A DNA stretch of 61,036 bases, from positions 211 through 61,246 of the forward strand of contig NZ_AOLJ01000005.1 in NCBI RefSeq assembly GCF_000336775.1. Direction: 5' to 3'. How positions within the stretch are numbered: the stretch's first letter is position 1; every line of letters starts with the position of its first letter. Shown piece after piece: positions 33,334 through 42,087 of the stretch. A program made the position numbers and the translations under genes. This stretch comes from Haloferax gibbonsii ATCC 33959. Lineage in GTDB: Archaea; Halobacteriota; Halobacteria; Halobacteriales; Haloferacaceae. Under the pieces are notes generated by a model, which had not been told where the DNA came from, ran no database searches, and was given only the letters and a program-made list of their open reading frames with translations.

Positions 33334-34632
33334 ATGGCCGATGTCGTTCTGCTCGGGCTGTTCATCGGCGTTCTCCTCGTCCTGTACCTGTTCGAGGTTC
33401 CCGTCGTGTACGCGCTGGGGCTGACGAGTCTCATCCTCATGTGGACCACGTCGATTCCGTTCGAGCCGCTTCTGGTCGCCCAGACGATGGTCTCGGGGAC
33501 CAACTCGTTCGTGCTGTTGGCGATTCCGCTGTTCCTCCAGACGGGGCTGTTGATGAACAAGCTCGGTCTGACGGACGTCATCTTCGACTTCGCGAAGGCC
33601 ATCGTCGGCCCGATTCGCGGCGGGCTCGCCCACGTCAACATCGTCGCCAGTATCATCTTCTCCGGAATGACGGGGACCGCCGCGGCGGACGCCGCGGGCC
33701 TCGGCGCCATCGAGTACCGCGCGATGCGCGAGGAAGGATACGACCAGGGATTCAGCGTCGCCGTCACCGGGTCGTCGTCCATCATCGGCCCGATTATCCC
33801 GCCGAGCGTCCCGCTCATCATCTACGGGATTCTCGCGCAGGTCTCCATTGGCACGCTGTTCATCGCCGGACTCGTCCCGGGGCTGGTGATGGGCGTCGGA
33901 CTGATGGCGCTGTGTAGTTTCTACGCCCATCGGAACGGCTACGAGAAGGGCGACTGGTGGTCGCTCGGCGAAATCGGCCGGACCTGTTACCGGGCGCTGC
34001 CCGCGCTCGGCACTCCGGCGCTCATCATCGGCGGGATTCTGGGCGGCTGGTTCACCGCGACCGAGGCGGGCGCAGTCGCGCTGTTCTACACGCTCATCAT
34101 TGGGACCGTCTTCTACGACGGCCTCTCCCGTGAGGAACTCGTCGCGTCGTTCGACGAGGGGATGACCCACACCGCGACGCTCACGTTCATCGTCGCGGCG
34201 GCGTCCCTGTACGGCTTTCTCATCCGGCGCGCACAGCTCCCGGAGATTCTCGCACAGGCCATCACGGGCGTCTCGACGGACCCGCTCGTGCTCATGTTGC
34301 TCATCGCGGGCGTCCTGTTCATCGTCGGGCTGATGCTGGAGACGATTGCGGCGATAACCATCCTCACGCCGGTGTTCCTCCCCATCGTCGAGCAGACCGC
34401 AATCAGCCCGATTCACTTCGGCGTCGTGATGATCGTCACGCTGATGATCGGCCTGCTCACGCCGCCGTTCGGCGTCATCCTGTTCGTGCTCAACGCCGTC
34501 ACCGGCGTCTCGCTCGAACGGATTACTCGGCACATGGTCCCGTTCTACCTGCCGCTTCTGTTGACCCTCCTGTCGATTATCGTCTTCCCGGAGCTCGTCC
34601 TCTGGCTGCCCCGCGCGATAGGGCTCGCCTGA
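33334..34632 (+). CDS. dctM: TRAP transporter large permease (DctM type)
   Basis: A 432-residue channel-forming subunit with about twelve hydrophobic segments. Family motifs: LLAIPLFLQTGLLMNKLGLTDVIFDF, MTGTAAADAAGLGAIEYRAMREEGYD and SSSIIGPIIPPSVPLIIYGI, then a second repeat with GLMLETIAAITILTPVFLPI. Sodium-coupled secondary transport of a carboxylated sugar is inferred from the gene cluster. Complete relative to the family (about 425-435 residues). Confidence 0.92.
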   Translation: MADVVLLGLFIGVLLVLYLFEVPVVYALGLTSLILMWTTSIPFEPLLVAQTMVSGTNSFVLLAIPLFLQTGLLMNKLGLTDVIFDFAKAIVGPIRGGLAHVNIVASIIFSGMTGTAAADAAGLGAIEYRAMREEGYDQGFSVAVTGSSSIIGPIIPPSVPLIIYGILAQVSIGTLFIAGLVPGLVMGVGLMALCSFYAHRNGYEKGDWWSLGEIGRTCYRALPALGTPALIIGGILGGWFTATEAGAVALFYTLIIGTVFYDGLSREELVASFDEGMTHTATLTFIVAAASLYGFLIRRAQLPEILAQAITGVSTDPLVLMLLIAGVLFIVGLMLETIAAITILTPVFLPIVEQTAISPIHFGVVMIVTLMIGLLTPPFGVILFVLNAVTGVSLERITRHMVPFYLPLLLTLLSIIVFPELVLWLPRAIGLA

Positions 34633-34644
34633 GCGGCGCTCCAA

Positions 34645-34653
34645 TTTCTTTTT
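34645..34653 (+). terminator. T-rich terminator after dctM
   Basis: TTTCTTTTT appears 13 bases after the dctM stop codon and separates the TRAP operon from the SDR gene. Confidence 0.5.
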
Positions 34654-34758
34654 ACAGCGGCCACCGCCGGCGCGTAGACGACGGAACGGAAGCGGTTCGG
34701 TTCGTGAGTTCGTCTGCCGACCGCAAGAGTTAGCATGCCGTAGTCGGTGGAATCGGAT

Positions 34759-35526
34759 ATGGTGGAGACATCACCCACGGTTACCGTATCGGATAGCGCT
34801 GCGGTCGTCATCGGCGGCACGAGCGGCATCGGTCGGGCCATCGCGCTCGCCTTCGCCGACGACGGTGCCGACGTTGTGGCGACGAGTCGCAGCGCGGACG
34901 CCGTCGAGGAGACCGCCGAGGAGCTCCGCGACCGCGGCGCGAAGACGGCCGAAGTGACGTGCGACGTTCGAGACAACGAGTCGATAGAGAACCTCTACGA
35001 GGTCGCCAGCGACGCCATCGGCGACATCGACATCCTCGTGAACTCGGCGGGGTCGGTCGCGAGAGCGTCCGTCTCGGAGATGAGCGACGACCAGTGGAAC
35101 CAAGACATCGACGTGAACCTGACGGGCGTCTTTCGGGCGTGCCGCGTCTTCGGCCGCGAGATGGAGTCCGGAAGTATCGTGAACATCTCCTCGATGTCCG
35201 CACGGCAGGCCCGCGAGGAGCGCCCGGCCTACTGCGCCGCGAAGAGCGGCGTGAACGGGCTCACGCGCGCCGCGTCGGCCGACCTCGCGCCCGACGTTCG
35301 CGTCAACGCCATCGAACCGGGGTTCGTCAAGACTCCGCTCGCGGGCGACGGCTTCAACGAGGGAACCGAACTGCGAGAGAAGATAGACGAGGGAACGCCG
35401 ATGGAGCGCGTCGCGACGCCGGACGAAATCGCGGGCGCGGCCGTCTACCTCGCCAGCGACGCGGCGTCGTTCACGACGGGCGCGGTCATCACGGTCGACG
35501 GCGGCTACAACGACAACGCGTTATAA
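34759..35526 (+). CDS. SDR oxidoreductase, probably a uronate/aldonate dehydrogenase
   Basis: A 255-residue short-chain dehydrogenase. It has the nucleotide site GGTSGIGRAIA (about 18-28), VNSAG (about 92-96, replacing NNAG), catalytic Ser in IVNISSMSA and YCAAK (Tyr-x-x-x-Lys at about 155-159). Located between dctM and a zinc dehydrogenase, it may oxidise or reduce a hexuronate intermediate such as fructuronate to mannonate, feeding UxuA. Substrate is inference. Start ATG at 34759 follows a 12-base shorter frame than the maximum. Its stop codon overlaps the stop region of the next, convergent gene by six bases (35521-35526). Confidence 0.85.
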   Translation: MVETSPTVTVSDSAAVVIGGTSGIGRAIALAFADDGADVVATSRSADAVEETAEELRDRGAKTAEVTCDVRDNESIENLYEVASDAIGDIDILVNSAGSVARASVSEMSDDQWNQDIDVNLTGVFRACRVFGREMESGSIVNISSMSARQAREERPAYCAAKSGVNGLTRAASADLAPDVRVNAIEPGFVKTPLAGDGFNEGTELREKIDEGTPMERVATPDEIAGAAVYLASDAASFTTGAVITVDGGYNDNAL

Positions 35527-36561
35527 CTCGTCGCTGACGCGGATTACGCCTTTTACTTCCTCGGGCTCGGCCGCGCGGTCGAAGGCGGCCTGCGTGTCCT
35601 CGAACGACGACTCGAAGGTCACGATACTGTCCACGTCGAACCGGCCCGTCTCGATTCCTTCGATGGCCTTCGGGTACGTGTTACTGAACCTGAACGACCC
35701 CTTCAGGTCGTACTCTTGGCCGATGGTCTCGACGATGTCGGTGGGGAACTCGGGTTCGAGGGGGATGCCGACGAAGACGACGGTGCCGCCGCGTTTGACG
35801 GCCTCGGTCGTCGTCTCGATGGCGCCGCCGAAGCCGGAGCTCTCGAGGACCACGTCGACGCCGCGTTCGTCGACGTGTTCGTGAATCGTCTCGACGGGGT
35901 CGGACTCCGTCACGTCGACCGCGTAGTCGACGCCGCGGGACTCGGCCAGTTCGAGCTTTTCGGGGACGACGTCGGTCAGGACGACCGTCTCGGCCCCGCG
36001 GGCCATCGCGACTTCCGAGACGAGCTGACCGATGGGGCCGCCGCCGGTGACCAACACCGTGTCACCGTCGGAGACGCCGCCGCGCTGACACGCGTGCATC
36101 GCGACGCTCAGGGGCTCCGCGAGCGCGCCCTCCCGGAGCGACACCGAGTCCGGAAGCGCGTACAGGTACTCGGCGGGCCACGCGACGTACTCGGTCAGCG
36201 CGCCCTCGACCGGCGGCGAAGACATGTACTCCATATCCTCACAGAGGTGGTAGGTGTCGTCGCCGGCGCAGTACTCGCACTCTCCGCACGGGAGACCGGG
36301 TTCGATTGCCACGCGGTCGTCGGGACCGACGCGGGAGACCTCGTCGCCTACCTCGACGACGGTACCGGCGGCCTCGTGACCGAGGACGTGTGGGAACTCG
36401 ACGACGTTGCCCCCGTTTTCCCCGTGTTGGTAGTAGTGTAAGTCGGACCCGCAGATGCCGACGCGGTCGATTCGAACCAGGACTTCGTCGGGGGCGATTG
36501 TCGGGAGGTCTCGCTCGACAAGTGTGAATTCACTAACAGCTGTGAGCTCGCAGGTTCGCAT
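35521..36561 (-). CDS. Zinc-dependent medium-chain dehydrogenase (polyol/aldonate type)
   Basis: A 346-residue MDR enzyme. Catalytic zinc ligands: Cys in GICGSDLHYY and GHEAAG; structural zinc lobe CGECEYCAGDDTYHLC (four Cys). Nucleotide site GGGPIGQLVSEVA with an acidic residue after the second strand (VVLTD), suggesting NAD preference. Resembles sorbitol, xylitol or L-idonate dehydrogenase families. It is transcribed against the SDR gene with a 6-base stop overlap. The start at 36559-36561 (MRTCELTAV) fits the family; 27 extra residues upstream are unlikely. TATA-like AGGAATATAACC is about 30 bases upstream on the minus strand. Confidence 0.87.
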   Translation of the reverse strand: MRTCELTAVSEFTLVERDLPTIAPDEVLVRIDRVGICGSDLHYYQHGENGGNVVEFPHVLGHEAAGTVVEVGDEVSRVGPDDRVAIEPGLPCGECEYCAGDDTYHLCEDMEYMSSPPVEGALTEYVAWPAEYLYALPDSVSLREGALAEPLSVAMHACQRGGVSDGDTVLVTGGGPIGQLVSEVAMARGAETVVLTDVVPEKLELAESRGVDYAVDVTESDPVETIHEHVDERGVDVVLESSGFGGAIETTTEAVKRGGTVVFVGIPLEPEFPTDIVETIGQEYDLKGSFRFSNTYPKAIEGIETGRFDVDSIVTFESSFEDTQAAFDRAAEPEEVKGVIRVSDEL

Positions 36562-37049
36562 GCTTGTACCGAAGAGAATTACGGTTATATTCCTTTTGCC
36601 GTGTGGGTCACGATGGTCGATGGCGTGGAGTGTATTCACCACGTTCGGCCGGTGGGCTCGCTCTCTTAGAGGATTGGTGACTGATTCAGACTAATCTTAG
36701 CATAGTTCTATGTGTGAGCACTACTACGAGCTCAGAATAATCTAAAATATTCGGATTATTTACATTACCAATAGTATACTCCGGGTTTGTGGGGTTAGAA
36801 ATCACAAATGGGCACAGATTACATTCGAATATTATTATCCACAACAACACATCGAGAGTTCGGCCGACGAGATTGTTCAATTCACACACTAAAACGACCG
36901 CTTCTATTCCGGTTTTGCACTGATTGAGGTAGGACACGCGACAGAACCACAGCGTGACACGCCTGCTGCCGCGGGGCCGAACGTCACGATACGCCGTCGC
37001 GTGGTGGGACTCTCCCCGCCGCGGTCGTCGTGGGGCGCGTTGGCCGCGT
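36562..37049. other. AT-rich intergenic region
   Basis: About 490 bases. It contains the dehydrogenase promoter at its left end, an AT-rich block (36700-36860) with several GATTAT/ATAATC pieces similar to those near 4200-4860, and the 3' flank of the beta-helix gene. No supported gene. Confidence 0.5.
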
Positions 37050-40000
37050 TCATCCTCGCATCGCCAAGACGTACGCGACGCCGGTGAGTCCGGCCCACGC
37101 GACACCCGCGGCGAGACCGACGCCGATCAGCGAAGCGGTACCGACGAGGCCGCCGACGAGCCAGACGAGGACGGCCGCGCCCGCCAACAGTTGTATTCGA
37201 AGGCCGCTCACCGGGGGCGACCGACGCTGAAGCGTCAGCGCCATCCCGTAGCCGCCGAGACCCAGCGCACCCACGTAGAGCCCGCTTCCGAGAAGCCCCC
37301 ACATCGAGGCCAGTCCGCCGAGGAACCCGTCGTCGGTCGAATCGTTCGTCGGCGACTGAGACGTGGTCGTCGCCCCCGCCGTGTTCGGCGAGGCCGCCGT
37401 CGTCACCGATGGAGTCGCTTCGGGCGCCGCGACACCAATCGTCGCCGTGACGGTGTCGCTGTCGATACCGAGTCGGCTCTCGACGGCTAACCCGACGTCG
37501 AGGGGCTGCTCGCTCATCGTGACGCTGAGTTCGGGGGTCGATTGCACCCGCTCGGTCCCGTTCACGAAGAAGTGATAGCGACCGACTGGGGAGGTGTCGC
37601 TCGTCGAGCCGGCCCCGGACAGTCGGAGGTCGTCCGCGGCGGTCGCTGTCGCCGGGGCGTCGATTCGGGCAGTCGGCCGAGTGTACAACTCCTCGGGTGC
37701 CGCGGTTCGGAACGGAGTGAAATCGACCCAGCCGCGCTCGGTGACGACGGGGTTCCCCTCTCCGGACGGGAGAATCGACGAGTGATACGGACCGCTGGCA
37801 GCGCCCCAGTAGTTGGACTCGGCGTCGACGGTGCGAATCGGGTCCACCACGATTCGGGCGGTCGCGTTCGCGCTGATCAGCCGCTCGATATCGACCGTCA
37901 GACCGCGGTCTTGGCCGTAGATACTGTTGTTGACGACGTGGTGGGTCCTGGTTCCCTCGCCGGCCGTTTGGACCCCGATGCCGGTCGGAAGCGCGCCGCT
38001 CACGCGACGAATCGTCAGGGCGCTGGCTTCCGCGCTCCGCGTCTCGCTCTCGCCGTCCGTCCGTAGGACGACGACCGTGTCGTCCCAGAGCCGAGCGACC
38101 GTGAGCCGCTGTGTCAACTCGGGATTGGCGACGAGTTCTTCCAGCGGAACCGTCGACTCAGCCTGGTTGATGATCGCACCGGACGCCCCCTCCGCGACGT
38201 ACACCCCCGTTCCCGGCGTCACCCTCGAAACGGGAACCGGGTCCGCAAAGGCGTTCGTGTTGAACACGATGTCGTTGTCCCGGACGTCGGTCTCGACGAC
38301 CCCGCGGACGACGACGCCGTAGGAGTTGGCGGCGATAGTGTTGTTGGCGACCGAAAGCTCGCCGCGGTGCGTTATCGGGCTGGCGACGAGCAGCCCCGCG
38401 CCGGCGTTGTTCGCCAGTCGGTTCTCGCTGACGTTCGTCCGGTGAATAATCAGGTCCGAGCGGACCGAAACGGCGTGACCCCCGTTATCGCGGACGGTGT
38501 TATTCCGGACGGCGACCTCGCGTGCCGCCGCTCCCGTCCGGAGCTCCAGTCCCGCTCCTCCGTTGTCCCGGACAGCGTTGTCCGCCAGTGTGAGACCCGA
38601 CACGACGGTCCCATCGAGGGCGAAGCCGTCGCCGCCGTTCTCGACGAGGCGGTTCCCGCGAACGTCGCTCCCCCTCGTCAGCCAGTTGTTGACGTGGACG
38701 GCGTCCCCGCCGTTACCGCGAATCGCGTTGTCGGTGAGTTGCAGATTCAGTTCGAGACTGCGAGCGGTGAGGTCGACGCCGTGACCGACGTTGTCCGCGA
38801 GCGTGTTGTCACGGATGGTAACCGCACCCGGCCGGGGGAGTTGGGTCCCCGACTGGCGGATACGGATGCCAGTCTGAGCGCCGCGAACCTCGTTTCCGAC
38901 CACGCTCGCCGTCGTCTCGTCGCGAGCGTCGAGTTGGATGCCGGCGTCATCCGCGGTGATTTCGTTGTTCAACAACGTCGAATCGCTCCGAGCCGCGCGA
39001 ACCGCAATTCCGCTCCCCGCAGTCGCCGAGATATCGCTGTTCAACACCCAGAGCCGGTCGACGCTGTCGGCGGCGGCGAAGACACCGCTCCCGTTGATAT
39101 CGCGGAACGTCGACTCGCGAACGGTGAGTTGTCGCACGCGCGTCGTGGACGCGGCGCGCTCGTCGACCGGCGACGTGACGTTTCCGACGACGAGCGAGCC
39201 CCGAACGCCGTCCGAGAGTTGCGGAATCCCCGAGTTCCGGAGGTCGACCGCAACGGGGTAGATTCCGCGCGTCTCCGGGTTGACCACGTCGCCGTACTCC
39301 ACGAGGAGTCGGCCGTCGCTCGGAATGTTGACCGGCCTCGACAGCGAGATTCGCACGCGACCGTCCCGCGCCGAGACGTCCGTGACGAACGAGTCGAACG
39401 ACCGCTCTATCGTTCCGTTTCGGTTGCTGTCGAGACCGATGCGGGCGATGCTCTCCGCGTCGACGTCGTCGACGGATCCGGCGTCGGCGTACCGGAGTTC
39501 TATCGTGTCGAAGGTCACGCCGACGCCGGCATCGAGCGACAGCGTGTGGTTCGACCGCTCATCGCGCTCCGCGGGTGACGCCGTAATCGAGGTCTCGCCG
39601 GTCGCGCCCGTCAGGGGCGTCGCCCGAACCGCGTGCCCGTCGATGCGTCGGAACGTCGACCGCTCGATGGTAATCCGGGGCGTCGACGCGGTGTCGCCGA
39701 CCGACAGCCCGGCGTTCGAGAAGTCCCGGAACGTCGAGTCGGTAATCGTAATCGAACCGTCTGCGCGGGCCACGGTGATGCCGCTCGTCCCGCCCTGCAG
39801 GGTCGTATTGCGCACGACGAGCCGGGACTCGCTCGTCCCGTTGTAGCGGATGCTCGCCCACCGGCGGTCGGCCGCGGCACCCGCGGACCGTGAAACCGTT
39901 ACCGGTCGGTCCGCTGTGCCGTCGACGACGAGCGAGCCGTCGACGGAGAGTGTGATTCCCTCGGCGAGCTGAACGTCGGTTCCGGGTCGTATCGTCAGCG

Positions 40001-40220
40001 TCGTCCCGGGGTCTACGTGGACGCTCTGGATGATCCGGTAGGGGCCATCCTCCGGCGTCCACGTCGTATCCGCGGTGATGTCCGATTCCACGAACGTCGT
40101 GCTGGTCTCGTTTTCGACGGCCGCGACCGGGCCGACGAGGGGGACGAAAAGCGCCGCGACGACGAGTACGACGAGCGCCTGTCGAGTCCGAGTGAGATGG
40201 GAGGAAGTAGAGAGCGTCAT
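37050..40220 (-). CDS. Large exported right-handed parallel beta-helix protein
   Basis: A 1056-residue surface protein. A signal peptide (about 1-35, ending GPVAAVEN) precedes many repeats of the pectate-lyase-like / NosD beta-helix type (about 40-860): units such as NTLADNVGHGVDLTARSLELNLQLTDNAIRGNGGDAV and NRLVENGGDGFALDGTVVSGLTLADNAVRDNGGAGLEL repeat with Asn ladders. The C-terminus has a soluble domain, a Thr/Ser-rich linker (about 945-975) and three hydrophobic helices ending AMRG. There is no PGF-CTERM motif; anchoring is by these helices. Such proteins bind or act on polysaccharides. The nearby uronate cluster makes a polyuronate or glycoprotein role conceivable, though this is inference. 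Confidence 0.85.
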   Translation of the reverse strand: MTLSTSSHLTRTRQALVVLVVAALFVPLVGPVAAVENETSTTFVESDITADTTWTPEDGPYRIIQSVHVDPGTTLTIRPGTDVQLAEGITLSVDGSLVVDGTADRPVTVSRSAGAAADRRWASIRYNGTSESRLVVRNTTLQGGTSGITVARADGSITITDSTFRDFSNAGLSVGDTASTPRITIERSTFRRIDGHAVRATPLTGATGETSITASPAERDERSNHTLSLDAGVGVTFDTIELRYADAGSVDDVDAESIARIGLDSNRNGTIERSFDSFVTDVSARDGRVRISLSRPVNIPSDGRLLVEYGDVVNPETRGIYPVAVDLRNSGIPQLSDGVRGSLVVGNVTSPVDERAASTTRVRQLTVRESTFRDINGSGVFAAADSVDRLWVLNSDISATAGSGIAVRAARSDSTLLNNEITADDAGIQLDARDETTASVVGNEVRGAQTGIRIRQSGTQLPRPGAVTIRDNTLADNVGHGVDLTARSLELNLQLTDNAIRGNGGDAVHVNNWLTRGSDVRGNRLVENGGDGFALDGTVVSGLTLADNAVRDNGGAGLELRTGAAAREVAVRNNTVRDNGGHAVSVRSDLIIHRTNVSENRLANNAGAGLLVASPITHRGELSVANNTIAANSYGVVVRGVVETDVRDNDIVFNTNAFADPVPVSRVTPGTGVYVAEGASGAIINQAESTVPLEELVANPELTQRLTVARLWDDTVVVLRTDGESETRSAEASALTIRRVSGALPTGIGVQTAGEGTRTHHVVNNSIYGQDRGLTVDIERLISANATARIVVDPIRTVDAESNYWGAASGPYHSSILPSGEGNPVVTERGWVDFTPFRTAAPEELYTRPTARIDAPATATAADDLRLSGAGSTSDTSPVGRYHFFVNGTERVQSTPELSVTMSEQPLDVGLAVESRLGIDSDTVTATIGVAAPEATPSVTTAASPNTAGATTTSQSPTNDSTDDGFLGGLASMWGLLGSGLYVGALGLGGYGMALTLQRRSPPVSGLRIQLLAGAAVLVWLVGGLVGTASLIGVGLAAGVAWAGLTGVAYVLAMRG

Positions 40221-41205
40221 GCGTCGGTCGGAGATACGTTGTAAGTGCCTTCCGCGTGATATAAATGAAGTGGTACTCGGCTCTGAAATCGACGGCGGTC
40301 AGCCGGCGGCCGTCACGACTTAATTTTCACACGGCGAGACGCCGACCGTGATGCGAATCACTGGCTGAGTAGATAAGTATACAATATTGAAATGAACTAA
40401 GATATATAAGATATCAATAATAACTCACCAGTAGGTCGCCGACGAGACTCCGAACTCGAACAACAGTGAGAGATTAGCAATGAGCGCACGCAAACAGGAC
40501 GCTCGCTGCTATCTTTGCGAGTTAAATCGAATAGCGAGCGAACAAGTAGTAGATGAGAGTCAACTTTGTTACAGAAGTATATGTCCTCTATTCAAACAAT
40601 ATTTGTCTACAATACTGTAGAAAAATGTTAAGTTAGAGAATTCTAACCTGTTATAGACGATTTGTAAATCGTTATTGAAGACTGAATAGTTCTGAAATCT
40701 CAGTACGAAGAACTCGTCACACGGAGAATCTATAAATTTTGCAGAATGAATTTATTTCCTATATATTACGAGAACCTCGGTACACCAGTGAGGAATCACG
40801 CAACGACCCGTGAAGTCTCGCGCCATGGTATCGGGGCAGTACAGGACGTGTGCGAGATAGACGGTGGTCAGAGATTACACCAGTACTACTGTAATCTAAA
40901 TCTCGGCTGCTGCGAGTAGCCACGCGGTTATCCACCGCGGCAGTAACTCGTAACGCGACTTCGGTCCGACAGCACTCGTCGGAAGGTGTCGAGAGTGGAT
41001 AGCGAACCCGCGTTTCGTGAGATAAAACGGGCGCGCTGGCAGGCGGGACGATTTACAGAAACTTCAAACCGGACCCCGCTTAGATTGCTCGCCTCAGGAC
41101 GAACACAGTCGTACGCAAGCGTAGTTCGAGCCGGTGTCTCAGAACACGATACGTTCGATTTCGTGATGCGAAACAATAAAGTCCCCACGAAACCGACGCT
41201 AGCAT
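40221..41205. other. Nearly 1-kb AT-rich intergenic region
   Basis: Very AT-rich between about 40365 and 40770, in contrast to the surrounding GC-rich genes. It contains TATA-like stretches near 40375-40420 and one small candidate ORF (40480-40620). The rest shows no repeat, RNA or gene that I can support. The right end contains a likely promoter (AATAAAG at 41175-41181) of the IclR gene at 41206. Confidence 0.5.
40480..40620 (+). CDS. Candidate 46-residue Cys-rich mini-protein
   Basis: An ATG-initiated frame of 46 codons with CYLC near residues 10-13 and C-x4-C at 30 and 35 (CYRSIC). Four Cys could bind zinc, as in haloarchaeal mini-proteins, but it lacks the usual CPxCG knuckles. Codon usage is AT-rich, unlike the host. 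It could be a real, horizontally acquired small gene or a chance frame in AT-rich DNA. Confidence 0.3.
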   Translation: MSARKQDARCYLCELNRIASEQVVDESQLCYRSICPLFKQYLSTIL

Positions 41206-41982
41206 ATGACACACAAAGCCAAGAATCCCATCAACTCCGATCTGACGTTGCTCGAAATCCTCAACGGACTGGAGGAACTGGGCGGAGGGCGCATCCAAGA
41301 CATCGCCGACGAGACGGGAATCACCAAAAGCACGGTCCACAACCACCTCAGTACGCTCCGTCAGCAGGGGTTCATCGTTAAGGACGGAGACCGGTACTAT
41401 CTGGGGCTACGGTTCCTCAGACTCGGGGAGGTCGCACGAAACCGCGGGCCGCTGTTCTCGTTCGGTCGCCCGGAAGCGGACAAAGTCGCCAACGAGACGG
41501 GGGAGTTAACCAACTTATCGACCGTAGAACACGGCCGCGGCGTCTATCTCTATCGGACACAGAGCGAACATGAAGTGCGATTTTCGACGGCCGCCGGCGA
41601 GTACCACGACCTCCACTGCTCCGCGACGGGAAAGGCGATACTCGCCTTTTCGCCGGACTCGGTGTTAGACGAATTCGAGGACGTCCACGGCCTGACGAGA
41701 TACACTCAAAACACTATCACGGACCGCGCGGAGCTCGAAGAAAGCCTCGAAACGGTTCGCGAACGCCAACTCGCGTTGGACCTCGAGGAGTACGAAAAGG
41801 GGCTTCGGTGCGTTGCGTCCCCGATTCTCGACAAGGACGACCGCGCGCTCGGTGCAATCAGCGTCTCCGGGCCGGCGATGAAATTCACCGGAGAGTACTA
41901 CCGCGAAACCCTCGCGGAGGCCGTCAAGAGTGCGGCGAACGTTATCAGTCTCAACATCACGCGAACCGAGGGAACGTACTAA
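41206..41982 (+). CDS. IclR-family regulator (catabolic island, first copy)
   Basis: A 258-residue regulator with winged helix (about 8-70, GRIQDIADETGITKSTVHNHLSTLRQQGFIV) and IclR effector domain (CSATGKAILAFSP, KGLRCVASPILDKDDRALGAISVSGP). It begins the island and is followed about 105 bases later by the amidohydrolase operon, which it most likely regulates. It is clearly related to the IclR protein at 56851 (shared TKSTVHNHLSTLR/SKSTAHNHLSTLR, YLYRT and ATGKAILA), so two paralogues bracket the island. The upstream TATA-like box allows a leaderless start. Confidence 0.88.
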   Translation: MTHKAKNPINSDLTLLEILNGLEELGGGRIQDIADETGITKSTVHNHLSTLRQQGFIVKDGDRYYLGLRFLRLGEVARNRGPLFSFGRPEADKVANETGELTNLSTVEHGRGVYLYRTQSEHEVRFSTAAGEYHDLHCSATGKAILAFSPDSVLDEFEDVHGLTRYTQNTITDRAELEESLETVRERQLALDLEEYEKGLRCVASPILDKDDRALGAISVSGPAMKFTGEYYRETLAEAVKSAANVISLNITRTEGTY

Positions 41983-42039
41983 TCACCCGGAATCAGTTCT
42001 GTTTCGTGTGACAAAATATTTCGATTCATCTCCGGCACT

Positions 42040-42063
42040 CTGTCTGAGGAGAACATTTATAAC
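42040..42063 (+). promoter_or_regulatory. Promoter of amidohydrolase operon with shared box CTGTCTGAGGA
   Basis: CTGTCTGAGGA at 42040-42050 stands five bases before TTTATAAC (42056-42063), a TATA box 25-32 bases ahead of the ATG. The same 11-base box and spacing occur before the ABC importer operon at 44672. It may be a regulator site or an extended BRE. Confidence 0.6.
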
Positions 42064-42087
42064 GATTGTATCCAACATTGGAATCGT

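Noticed and set aside
33316-34644. 442-codon minus-strand frame over dctM
   Set aside because: Pure shadow of the TRAP permease gene; charge-rich repetitive composition without any domain.
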